A stretch of 64,000 bases of DNA from Hydractinia symbiolongicarpus (Eukaryota > Cnidaria > Hydrozoa > Anthoathecata > Hydractiniidae): the NCBI RefSeq assembly GCF_029227915.1, contig NC_079877.1:28543851-28607850 (forward strand), given 5' to 3'. The number at the start of each line of letters is the position of its first letter. The stretch's first letter is position 1. This document shows, piece by piece, positions 1 to 13,000 of the stretch. The notes under the pieces are model-generated. The model was not told the DNA's origin, did not search any database, and saw only the letters and a list, made by a program, of their open reading frames with translations. Made by a program: the position numbers and the translations under genes.

Positions 1-910
1 GTTGTTGCATTTATTACAGTTACATATCAAAAGTTGATTTCTATTGCCAAAACAATATTTTATTTCCATAAAAACCTTCTCCTATCTTACCCATCATTTA
101 TAGTAGTTTTCCACTCTTTGTAGTTGTATTTTTCTTGGCGAAATTCCCCTCCACCATTCTATCTGTTCCAACAGTAAGTTCTTTCTAAGGATAATGTATG
201 GTCTTTTTAAGCAGAAGTAGGAATATTTTTTTGACTTGATTTTACAGGGGTTATATAAAAGAATTCACTTACATTTTTATGACTACAAGAACGTCCTTAA
301 AATATGATATATATAGCTCTAACAAAACTTTATTAAAACAGAGGTCCCTGCATATATGCTACACCAACTTTGTCAATGTGAAAAATATCCGGCAACTATA
401 TAAAGGTGTAGGATGAAACAATTGGGTGTTTTAGTGTTAAATTTGAGTTTATCAACACTAATAATCATGCTAGTGTATTTTTTTACCAATTTTTTTTTAT
501 GTTCGATATCCTTTAATATTGACAATCGAACACTTTAGCAACACTATGCTAAGACACTGTTCGAGTCGAACACTGCAGTTTCGACAGACAATACCATTGT
601 CAACATGTGTTAATAACATCTGATTAATTTCCTTGATATTTGACATAAATTTCTTATTCTCATGTGAATCTTGGTAGATTTGAATTATAATCATTTGAGC
701 CTAAATATGATTCTTTAAATTGGACTTTTCTTGCTTTCTTGGGTTTGTAGGTAAGTTTTATTGAGTGAGTGAGGCAAAAACATGCATTTAAAAAATAAGT
801 TTTCAAAGTAACATTTAAAATGTTATAAAGTTTATAATTGTAATTAAATCTTTAAAGGCAGTTAAATAAGTAAATAAATGAATGAATGAATGAATGAATG
901 AATAAATGAA

Positions 911-961
<51 letters not shown>

Positions 962-1015
962 AAAAATAAATAAAGATATTATTCAAATATCGCCTGTGGT
1001 GCTTGTATTTTATAG
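1..1015. other. Intronic or upstream sequence of the giant gene, no exon recognised
   Basis: No open stretch with the cysteine spacing of the downstream gene is visible here on either strand. The first recognisable exon begins just after the acceptor near 1015 and its reading frame is already open, so earlier exons must lie in this stretch or, more likely, outside the window. The only structured element is the tetranucleotide repeat at about 866-975. Confidence 0.6.
866..975. repeat. Tetranucleotide microsatellite (AATG)n/(AATA)n
   Basis: About 110 bases of AATG units pass into AATA units with very few interruptions. It ends about 40 bases before the acceptor of the first visible exon of the giant gene. 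It is a simple repeat and is likely to be length-variable between individuals. Confidence 0.95.
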
Positions 1016-4000
1016 ACACATACAGTGACGTTGGAGCAAAGTCATGTATACCTTGTCCTGAAGGTTATTTGTGTATCACTCCTGATAAAAAACCAACAAA
1101 GTGTCTTCTTGGTCATTATTTAAGTAAATCGAAAGAGGTGAATTTTATTCTGTTCTTCTAAGCTAATGGTATCTACAGTTATTTCATTTATCTGAGAAGT
1201 GAATATTTGTTTTTAATAGGCTACAAAATGTATTATTTGTCCATCTGGATATGAATGCATTGATCCAACCAAACCTCCTGTACCATGTATGTTTGGTAAT
1301 TATTCAACTGGTGGCAATTCTTCATGCATACTCTGTCCTGCAGGGATGTCCTGTCTTGATCCAAGCCAACTTCCTATAAATTGTGATGTTGGAACATACA
1401 GTTTAATTGTAAGAAATTACATGTGAAATTTGTTTTACGTTTACTTTTCATGTTTGATTGGTTTGTATTTTAAGAAGGGTTCACTTTATACCCTAAAATT
1501 TGAATTATATGAAAAAGAACAATCAAGTTCTTGTTGGTATGTCAATATTATTCCCCAAAGCATGTGCACTTAAAAGTAAGGACAATTATTTGTCAAATAT
1601 TTTTCAAGAAAATATTACAATCAAATCATCATGTAATATAATGAAGATCCACAGCTGCAAAATGCAACTTTTTTATCTGCAAGGTTGTGTTCAATAGCTT
1701 TGGAAATTTAACCACTAGCTAGTATCAAAACGAGGAGCCGAATAAATTTCTTTGTTCTAACATCTAACATCTTTTTGTGATGAGGGTTATATCTATGATG
1801 TGCTTTTATAACTCTTCCTGCGGTTAATTATTTAATATAAAGCCATGATAAAAACGGTTTTTAGACAGTCTACTCTAGACAATTTAATTTGAGTATCATT
1901 AGTTTTGTAATTTGGATTTAAATTTTCTAGGAGACAGTTTTGCAAAAAAAGGTATATTATTGGAATTACCAAATTTTCTGGCATAAGATTAACATAATGT
2001 TTCGTTGTTTGGTTTTATCCAAGAAATGTAACTGTGATGGCACAACTAATTAACCCTTTTTTATGTTTTTGCTGCCCAATCAAAAAAGGTCTTTACAGAC
2101 GTAGATGATGTCATTGATCTTTGATATTATTATGGATGATGCAAAATATGATATGGGAGATCTATTTTTGTAGTTACCTTTTATCATAAAAGTTAGATTA
2201 ACATTCCTCTTTATACATTTTTTAAATTTTTTTTTTACTACCTCAAAAAAGCTTATTTTTCTGACTTTCTTTTCGCAGTTTTTCAATTACATTACCAAAT
2301 GGACAATGTTATAAAAATTCATGTGCAAAATGTTCCCTGATTTATTTGTTTGTTATAGTCAAAGGTTTATTTCCATAGTTTCAATACTTTTTGACTTTTT
2401 GGATGTATTGCATTAAAAAAACTATTTTTACCCTGGAAAACTAACTGTCAAATAGCTTAAACTGAATTTGGTAACTCCTTGCAAAATGTTTAGGGAGAGA
2501 CACATTGCTCGCCATGTCCTGTGGGCATGTATTGTCAATCTACATCAGCTATAGATGGAGCATGTTCACCTGGAACATATTCTTTGAAAGGAGAATCAAC
2601 ATGTAACAACTGTTCAGCTGGTTTTATGTGTCCACACAAAGACAGTCCTCCAGTAGCTTGTGTTGTTGGTCAAACCACTAATGGTCAAACAAATCAACTC
2701 AAATGTCAAATTTGTCCAGCTGGTTATGCATGCCCCACGCCATCGTGAGCATTTCACTGTTTTTAGTTACTACATGTTATTTTTTTATTTGAGTTAATTT
2801 TAAGCGATAACTTTATCTTTTTATTAGGAGTGAAATGATGAAATGTAAACCTGGCTACTACAGTTTAGGTGTAGCTACATCTTGTACAAATTGCCCAGCT
2901 GGTTACCAATGCCCAAGCACTAATGTATGTTTTTTTCTACGTTTCTTTTCTTTTTTAATATATGCAGGACATTAAAAATTAGGTACATTATTATTAGGCT
3001 TAACTTTAGTACCAATTTTTGACCATATTTCTTCTTTCTTCGCATTTGTATCAGCATTTTTTATATATGTTTTTATTAAAAAACTAGATTAAACGTCTTT
3101 CTAATAAATTTTATCACTTCTAGGCATGATGTCTATTGGGATTTTTATTGGATATATTTTTATATACTAAAAAATGCTTATTATGAACAATATTTTATAT
3201 ATAGAAAGGAACAGTTAATGACAAACTATTGTAATGAAGAGGAATAATCAGGATTGCAGAAAGTTTTAAAAAATATTGCGAGTGATTTGTTAAGGCATTG
3301 CTACTGATTGATATAAATATCATGTCATTAACAAGCTAGTTTAGAATAAAATGGTATTTAAATAATATAAATACTCCCTTATGTAATGCTGTATAATTCA
3401 AAATTAAAAGCTTAAACTGCCATATTTTGCTTTAAAGCTGGCTGAAATACAATCATAGCGAGATCTTGCAGGTTGATGGATAATTTGAATCTTGACATTG
3501 CGTCTAACAGTGTTATATACTCTGGCGGACATTAACTCTACTATATTACTTAAGACACCTAATTTTTACCGGGTTTTTTATCTTCATGCACATAAACTAT
3601 GCTAAGTTTTAAAATGTTTGTTTGTGCGGTAATTTGCAAACATCAACTTTTTATTTTTATTTTAACAGAGACGTCCACTAATATGCCCTCCAGGTAAATA
3701 CTCATCAGGAGGCCAAACATCCTGTTATGCATGTGCAGCTGGATATGCTTGTCCATATGTTTCGAAGAATGCAACAAAGGCTTGTCCAACGGGTAAAAAT
3801 GTTGTTTCTGGATGACATGAAAAAATTAGTACCTCCGTTGAAAAATGTTTTCTGAAATATGTTTTACTTATGTAAGAAGAAAGTAAATGTTTCCATTTTA
3901 TTTTGGCACAATTTTTAATTGCTTAATAACTCTTTAGCGTATTTTTAGCAGTGTCCACCTTTTTCAGTTAAATTGACAAACCTTGCAAATGAACTCGCCC

Positions 4001-7000
4001 ACTATTTTAATTGAGTTTCAACATAATTCCATAAAATAGGAACATATTCACTTGGAAATCAATCAACATGTTTGGAATGTCCGAAAGGATATGGATGTCC
4101 TAATGCTATGAGTATTGCCACATGTGCTCCTGGATTCTATTCAATTGCTGGATCCAGTGATTGTATTGAATGCCAAAGTGGATGGAAATGCCCCAAAACT
4201 GATGGGTCTGAAAACGAGCAGTGTAGCTTGGTGAGGAATATTTATAACACATGAATGTTCGAAAACGATCAAGTGAAAAAATTGTTATAAATGTGATTAC
4301 CTAATAAACGCTTTTGTTGTATTGTTAGGGTTTCTATTCTGCAAATGGAGCAACAACTTGCACTGTTTGCCCAGCGGGAAAGGCCTGTCCACACCAAGCT
4401 ATCAGTACACCTACGGATTGTATCTCTGGAACGTTTTCAAAAAAGGGACAAGTGGTATATTATTTTGTTTTTTGAATAATGTTCATTTTACATATTTTTG
4501 TAAGAAAACATAACAAACCTAATAAAATGTGTGAGGTGCAATCATAATAATAAAAAGGGTGTGAAGATTGTTGCCAGTAAGAGATGGTAGTACAAGTGTG
4601 TGAAAGATTTTAGTTGTTTTAATTCATTTAAAGCTGCAAATCTCTCTTTAAGTTGTGAATTTATTTGTTTCCAGCATAACTACATTTTTAAATTTTTACA
4701 TTTGACTTATAACTTTCTTCAACAATTCATCACAATATAAATTTACTTTTAAGAAATGCACACAATGTCCTGCTGGCTATCAATGTCCTGATGTTGCTGA
4801 TGATAGCAAAAATGAATTATGTCCTGATGGTTTTTTCAGTACTCTTGGACAGGGTAAATGCACGCAGTGTCCTGCAGGGTATGCTTGTCCAAGTAAACAA
4901 GAGTCATTGATGATTAAATGTCAACTTGGTTCATATGCTTTAAAAGGCTCGACAGTAAGTTGGTTGTTCATGTTTGTTTATTGGGGTGTCTCATTTAAGT
5001 TGTTTATTGTGCCAGAGAGAGACAGGTCTACGAATACACAATCAACATACAGAATCTTACAAGTATACAATCATTTTGCTAAATGCATGCACTGTTCCTT
5101 ATATTTTTCAATAATCCTATGTAAGATTTTACTCGATTTTTACTTTAACTACTTATTGTGAGTAACATCAGTGTGAAAAAAACTATTTTTAATTTTCATT
5201 TAATCTAATTTTTTTATATTTTTAACAAAAATTATAAGGCTGACATGTTTGAAAATTATAGTTGCTCTCCTGGTTTAAAAAAAACACACCAGGTCATCCC
5301 ACTGATGTTTTTTTTTTAAAACTCTTTAATGCCATGATGCATGGCTACAATACTTACTGAGTTTCAATATTTTTCTATTAAACACCTGGATGCAAAATTT
5401 TTAGGTCCCATACCTTTCAGAGGCTATGATATTGGCTATTACTCGAAACTACTCAGGAAAATATAATAACTCTTTTTAGGATTATGTCTGGAACTTGAAA
5501 CTTACACCACAAATTTATTTTTACAAGAAGAATCTTTTTACATGTTTTGGTCACGTGAATAATCCGATTTCCCGATTTTTTAGGATTTTAGCCAAAAATC
5601 CCCCCAAAACGGATTTTTGGGCAATATTTGGCAATTTTGCATACGATCTATGTACAAACAAGAATATAAGTAACTATTATTTAACTGTTGGACAGAATGT
5701 AAAAATTCACTCTTGAGCTAAAGTAATTGAATTTTAAGCAGATAGTGCCTTTTTAAACTATTTTCCAGCTTTTGATGACATCACAGAAAATATGTTGACG
5801 CAAACAAAAATATGTTCAAAAAACCCCGGACAGAATAGGGTTAAAATATAGTTATATACAATCTTGCCAATCAAAAATGTCAAATATTGTAATTATCTTC
5901 AATAGATGTGCACAATATGTGATAATGGGTATAAATGTCCTGTTTCCAATAAAAAAGGCACAGCCTGTCCATCAGGATCATACAGCTTAGAAGGGGCACA
6001 CGAATGCACAAAATGTCCTAGTGGGTATTACTGTCCCCGTCAAGATGATGAGCCAATAATTTGTAGAGCTGGGCAATATTCCACAAAAGGAAACACATCT
6101 TGTTTTGATTGCAATGCTGGTTATGTGTGTGAAGAAGGCAGCACAAGCGCAACTCCTAAAATTGGGCTTTGTCCATTGGGCTACTACTGTGAAGACAAAA
6201 TATTAAAAGTGCCTTGCCCTGCTGGAAAATATGGAATAAAGGAAGGAGCTAGTAGTGAAGCTGAAGGGTGCTCAGAGTGTGTTGCAGGGTATTACTGTGG
6301 ACTTGGTACTAGCAAACTCACTGAATCAATTAAATGTCCTGGTGGTCACTATTGCCCTAATAAAACAAAAACAGCCTTTCAGTATCCTTGTGAAGATGGA
6401 TTTTTTAATACTGAAGTTGGAAGAGTGCGCTGGGAGCAATGCAGGCCCTGTCCCCCTGGTCGATATTGTGTAGGTGGTGATCCGACTGGTGATACTCTTT
6501 GTCCCAAAGGCCATTATTGCACTGGTGGTACTGGATCTCCAAGCAAATGTCGCCAAGGATTTTATTTAGCTGAAGAAGGTGCAACCTGTAAGTACAATAG
6601 TGATAATATTACTTACTTTTAGCATGTGTTATTATATTTTTGCTAAATGTAGTGATGCTGAATTAGCATATTAGGATAGTATGAAAGTGTCTTGTAACTA
6701 AAAGATATGTTTTGAAAATAGCATTACCTAAATATCGTTGATCCAGAAATGTCTTTCGTGTTGCTATTTATTATTTGTCAGATTACTTAACTTATAACAT
6801 TCACAATATTTTAACCTTTTTCATTATAGTTGTTGTTTAATTAGTTAAAAGTAGTTCTTTACAGTCCTATGTTCTTAATTTAGCGTCATCACAGTGCAAA
6901 GATTGTCCTGCAGGTTATTTTTGTCCATCAGGAACAGACACACCAATTCCTTGCGAGGCAGGTACATATAACCCACATATCCAGCAAGGTCAAAAAACAG

Positions 7001-10000
7001 ATTGTCGACAATGTATTGCTGGCATGGCTTGTCCACAGGCTGCTCTGACTTATCCTTCAGAAGTATGTAGTGCTGGTTATTATTGTCCAGCTGGATCAAA
7101 GCAACCAAACGAAACTCTGAATGCATGTTCACCTGGTACTTACACTGATTTTCATAATGGGACATTTGATGGAGATTGTAGAACATGTCCAAAAGGGCAT
7201 GCCTGCTTGTCAGGAACAGGAGGAAAACAAAAAGAACCACAAGCATGTGCACCAGGTGAGCAAGCAAATATTCTTAAAATGTTGACATTGCTTTTCATGG
7301 CAAACCATGCCTACAATATCATAGTTTATTTGCAGGGTTTAATGCAATTTAAATATAATGGTGAAAATTGCTATTTTTACTGAAGGCCAAGCATCCAAAT
7401 TAGCAAGACAATTAGTGAAAAACTTAAAACATGACAGGGCAAAGCTAAACAGGACATGCAAAGAATAGTGGAATGTTGCTATAACAAATCACAGATATTG
7501 TGTTTGAACAATGACTACTTAAAACCTTTAAATATAGGATTCTCAAGTCTAAGAATAATTGTTTTACTATTATACTTTACAGCCTTTTATGATACTTAAG
7601 GAGCTATTTTTTATACCTGAGATTCAAATCTGTATTATCCACCTGCTCCAAGTGCTCCAATGACCAAAGAAACAGCACAGAACTAAATCCAAGTGCTCTG
7701 ACTTTTGATGTGGTTTATATATAGAAAAATGCCTAATTTATTTCAGTCACTTTTTTGTAGACCATATGGTGTAAATTTTGAAAAGAACATTAACAATTGT
7801 TGAAACAAATTAATATACAAAGCTGCAGATAATTTCAATTAAATCCTCCAACCTTATATATATTAGTTTTTGTGCATATTCCTTGTCAAAACTTTTCCAT
7901 GTTTTGCACAAATGATGGACTTTAATTTACTTTGATTACGTTTTTAGGTCACTTTTGTCCAGATGGCACACGTCATCCCAAACAATTTCCATGTCCTGCT
8001 GGAACTTGGTCAAATTTAACAAATTTAGAAACATCAGCAGGATGCCTTACTTGTCCAAAAGGAAGGTATTGCCTTAAAGGCTCCTCTAGTGCAGTAGAAA
8101 TTTGTCCGACTGGTCATTACTGTCCTCCAGGTGAGGGAATTTTTTGTGTAAATTTTTAACATTCTTGAAGAGAGAATAGATATTGATAAGGTGTGCATAG
8201 ATATACAAGAAAATTTAATGTTTATATCTTTTTTAAATTGTGTTTTATGTAAGAACATTTTTTGTAGTTGTTCAGTACTTCCATATTTATGGCAGATAAA
8301 AAATATTCCTGGTAATGTTATTCACTACTTTTAACTTTTTGACACTTTTGATTTCTGGATTTTATTAATATCCTGAAAAAGGCTGATCATATGCAAACAA
8401 AAATTATTTCAGGGACAAGGTATGCCACAGAACATCCGTGCAGTGCAGGAACGTATTCTAATCGTCCTGGAAATGAACGGTGGGAAGTTTGTGAAGTTTG
8501 CACAAAGGGACACTATTGTCCAAAAGGTTCCTCAAATCCAACAAAATGTCCTAGAGGTTTTTACAGGGATGAAACAAAAGGGAAAGAACTAGGTAATTTT
8601 TGAGTTTTGCAAGTTTTCTTTGAGTGTAGCGCCACCCTAACAAGTTTTTCGTACTTGTATCTATTTAGGTGATTGCAAGCCATGCATAGCTGGTTACAGT
8701 TGTCCAATTGAGGGTACAATAGATCCTATTTCTTGTGGTGTTGGGAATTATTCTTCCTCACGAGCAAGCATTTGTTCAACCTGTAAGGAAGGATACTATT
8801 GTATGTCAAATACAACTGATTACAATACAATGCGCACCAAGTTTATTTGTCCTGCTGGTATGTACTGTCAAGAAGGATTAGATCGTCAACCATATCCTCT
8901 GTTGAATCCATGCAAAGCTGGATATTATTGTGTCCAAGGAGATGAGGTACTTTATAGCATAACAAATTCTGCGCCTACCTATTAATCAAATTGAAAATCT
9001 GAGTTTTTCGGTTTTTTGAAAATAGTTTGTAAAATTCAAAGGTTTTTAATTTAGAGGTTGGTAAAATTACTGAATAGCAAAAATGGACGAATTTTTCTTG
9101 AGCCTTTTTAGACAACATATAAGGACAAAGATTGTTCATTGTTATTTATCTTGATATCATCTTTTTTTAGGGTCAAAATCAAATCTATTTTAGCAATCAG
9201 TCAATCTCATTAATTAATATTAAAATTGATATTGAGCTTACTAAATGTCTTAGCACCACCTGTCAATAATTAATTCCTAGAACCAAAAAATAATCCTATT
9301 TTAAAGAAATTTTTTAGAATACTAAGTAAGTAAGTAAGTAAGTAAGTCAAAAGGTACAGCACACAATGTGCCTGCTCTGTCGGTTAGTCACCACCTAGCA
9401 GCAATAGGCATAAAAATATGTAGCATTATTGTTTTTAATACTTGGTCTTGAAAGTCTTACTTCTACCCTTTTTTTGATCTACAGGAAAATATAACTTTTT
9501 TACAGTTGCATTAAGAATATTGTGAAACAAAAGCAATTTCTATGGCACCATATTTTTGTTATGTTTTTAAGGTGGTAAAAAAGCTGCCAAATTTCTGATG
9601 CTAAATGTTAAGTAAAACATTCTGTAATGTGACAGATTTTAGCTCTACTATGATGCTCTAATTTAAAATAATTCATCTTACAAAACGTCCAATACTACTG
9701 CAGAAAATTTTATCTTAAATTTGTTTTTAGTTTTTCATGCGTCTTCGTTTAATAATTAATTTTGCTTTATAACAGATATAAAAACAGTAGGGTAGTATTA
9801 GTGTCAGATTTATCAATGAGAGATTAGCTGACTTACTTAAAAAGCACACTTGATTATTATAAAATCAAACATTTAATGCTCAATCCCAAAAACTGATAAA
9901 GGATGTAACATTCTCCTACATGGGTGTTTGTCATTTGCCCTAAGTGTTTTGTTTTGCTTTAAATGTTTTATTATGAAATTTGTAAAAATGTTTTTTGTTT

Positions 10001-13000
10001 TACTAGTACCCACGACCTCAACCTTGTCCTAATGGAACATACAATTCGTTCACAAATACAAAGCATGTTAGTGACTGTTTAACATGTCCAGCTGGTTATT
10101 ACTGCTCTCCTGAAGCACAAACTAAGCCAACAGCAGAATGTCCAGATGGTTATTATTGTCCAGAAGGTACAGGCGCAGCATATTCGTTTCCTTGTCCAGC
10201 AGGTTTTTACAGAAATGGATCAGCAGCAGTGTCCAGTATGGACTGTAGTAAGTGTATTGCTGGCATGTATTGCAATGAAAAGGGAATGGCTTGGCCAAAT
10301 GATTGCCCTCCAGTAAGTTTTTAATTTGTGGATTACTTTCATACTAATTGTGCAGAAGAATTAAACATTTTTGTCCTTTTCAATAGGGCTACTATTGCCC
10401 AACTGGTTCCTTGAGGCCAGAACCATGTCCATCTGGATATTTTAGTAATGAAACTATGATGAAACGTTCTAAAGACTGTTTGCCTTGTCCAGCTGGTCAA
10501 TATTGTTCAGGGGTTGGAAAGACCAAACCTACGGGTTTGTGTGATGCTGGCTTCTACTGTAAAGGAGCTGCATATACTTCGGTAAAGTATTATCATTTAG
10601 ATTGATCTTTTAACATTAGTTATTGATAATAAGCTTTCGAAAATTTAACGTTAATCATACAATGTAATTATTTTATATAATTTATAAATCTTTTTTAGGC
10701 TCCACCAGGTGGGATTACTGGAGGCTTGTGTCCAAAGGGTGGTTATTGTGGACGAGGAGCTATTGATAAGGCACCATGTCCTAATGGAATGTACAATCCT
10801 AATGAAGGTGCAAAATCTCCTGCTGACTGTTTGCCATGCCCAGCTGGGTAGGTCACTCCTCATGTTTTTCTTTCTTTATGTTATAAGTAAACTCTAATTA
10901 CTTATTTAAAAACTTAATATTATAATTTTTTTTAGGTTCTATTGCGCTGGAAGTTTAAATGCTGGACCAACTGGACCATGCGAAAAAGGTTTTTTCTGTA
11001 ATGGTAGTGCGACAACACCTATCCAGCATATGTCACCGGAGGGTCATTTTTCACGCGAAAAATCTTCTTTTGCTTCACCATGTCCTGTTGGCACATACCA
11101 GTCTCAGAAAAGATCTGGCAGTTGCGTAGATTGTTCCGCTACGTCTTACTGTGATGAGCCAGCTCTTGTAGGACCAAAAACTTGCCCAACAGGTTTTTTT
11201 TGTCCACCTAAAAGCATAAAACCACGACCATGTCCAGCAGGAAAATATAATCCAGCAACCAGTAAACAAGAAGAAGGAGAGTGCAAAGATTGTGATCCTG
11301 GAATGTATTGTGAAACACCTGGTTTAAATGCTACATCAGGTCCTTGTGATGCTGGCTTTTTTTGTACAAGAGGGTCACCATATCGTAATCCAGTAAGTTT
11401 ATTTTAAATTTTTCTTATATGTTATAGACATACTTGTGTGTTTGTTATTACTTGTAGTTTTAAAAATTAGTTTAAACCTGAAAAAAATAGTTATAAAACA
11501 TTCATGTAAAAATGTTATGCATACCAATATGTGAGCAGATTGCAATGCATTTTATATCTTTAACTGTTTAATTTAGTAGTGCAACGTGTGTACCATTAAA
11601 ATGAAAAAGTATAAGTTATTACATTTACAGAGTATGCCATTTTTTGAGTTTTTCCCATTTTGTGTCATTATTTACCAAAGCTTTAGGCAGGAAAAATACA
11701 TGCAATAATGTACTAATGTACTAATGTCTCATCTTCCTTCTTAGCCATAACACTTTTTTTCTTAACAAAAACACTTCTCTCCTTTTGCCTTATAACTTCT
11801 CTTCCATTTCAAGCTTTTTTCTTCTAAATAGGAAGCACAAACTTTCAAGTGGGAAACAATAATTTCCCATACCCAATTCTGGCCCCAAATTTTATTTGAG
11901 CTTGAATAAATGACACAACAGTGCCTGGCAGCAAGAAGAGATCTATTGGGGTTATTTCTTTCATACCTGGGATTCAAATCTGAAATTACCAAAGAAGTAG
12001 TAATTAAAGCACTCGGAGCATGATTTCTGTGTGCAAAAGAAATAGCCCCTTTGTAATAAACCTCCAAAAAATTAGAGGGTATTCCAGATTTGTGGATGTA
12101 AGCACGTACAGAAAAGTGTGAGGGAATTTTTTGAATCATAGAAGAAAAACGTTTTTTTAATTGGAAGATAAGTGAGCCTTAGGGGTGATCGTATTAGTGT
12201 ACCAGGTTGTGTGCGTCATTAGTGCACCGTGGAAAGTATTTAGTATTTGTCCACTTTTGTCTTGAAGGTATACTTTCATTGTACTTTCATATCCTAATTT
12301 TAGCAGAAGATTAAGCTTATTTGTAGCCTCGTAAATACATGTTGTGGATTTAATATGGTTAAGTTTTGTTAACAATTACAGAAATTACGTTCTTTTGGTT
12401 TTCAGGGTAATACCTCAACTGGACTGGAAACTGGAATTTACCCATTTGGTGGTGTATGTCCTCAGGGCCGGTACTGTCCACTTGAAACAAGCAAACCGGA
12501 ACTGTGTCCTAATGGTACCTACTACCCTGGATTTGGCGCCAAGGATGTGAAAGAATGTTTAGATTGTCCTGGAGGAAGAGTGTGCTCACAAGAAGGATTA
12601 ACTGCTCCTGATGGAGTGTGTTCACCTGGATTTTATTGCATTGGGAAAGCTACCTTTGGAAAACCTGTTGATAAAATAGTTGGAGATAAATGTCCCATAG
12701 GTAGTTATTGTCCATCAAATTCATCCACCTATCAGACATGTCATCCAGGAACATATAGGTAAATTTTTCATCTAGGTTTATGCTTAAATCAGTTATTGTC
12801 CAGGAATTGTGAAAACTTAAATCATAACGGATTAAAAAAGATGTGATCAATAAACCCATTTTAAAATAAAGTAGGTACTTTTGCACTAAAATGATGATAA
12901 CAGGGAAATCAGAACTTAAAAAATTACTGAATATTATGTTTTTTTTTCCAGGGGTTATTATTACTCTGTGTTAGTTTGAAAGCAATTGTAAAACCAGCAA

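Larger units (their letters stand above)
1016..12758 (+). other. N-proximal part of the ectodomain: cysteine-rich repeats, set 1
   Basis: After the first nine exons, this block continues with 6884-7255, 7948-8130, 8413-8592, 8669-8946, 10007-10312, 10387-10581, 10699-10847, 10936-11392 and 12406-12758. Up to about 4954 the modules are short: C-x2-C-P-x-G-Y-x-C-P followed about 20 residues later by a Gly-[TS]-[YF]-S turn, with few glycosylation sequons. From 5906 onward they lengthen into the form used in the rest of the ectodomain, with YYC/FYC pairs and C-P-x-G-T-Y-x-N turns. Intron phases are mixed here (phase 0 dominates), unlike the following block, so this region probably has an older or separate duplication history. 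Confidence 0.85.

Noticed and set aside
5495-5716. 73-codon open frame
   Set aside because: It lies entirely within dispersed repeat copy A, and copy B does not keep the frame open.
6875-7267. 130-codon minus-strand open frame
   Set aside because: It is antisense to a well-supported Cys-rich exon; the lack of stops follows from the codon bias of the repeat. The same applies to the minus-strand frames at 14669, 32617, 43508 and 45709.
11762-12139. 125-codon minus-strand open frame in an intron
   Set aside because: No recognisable domain, and it overlaps a possible dispersed element. It could be revisited if transcripts appear.
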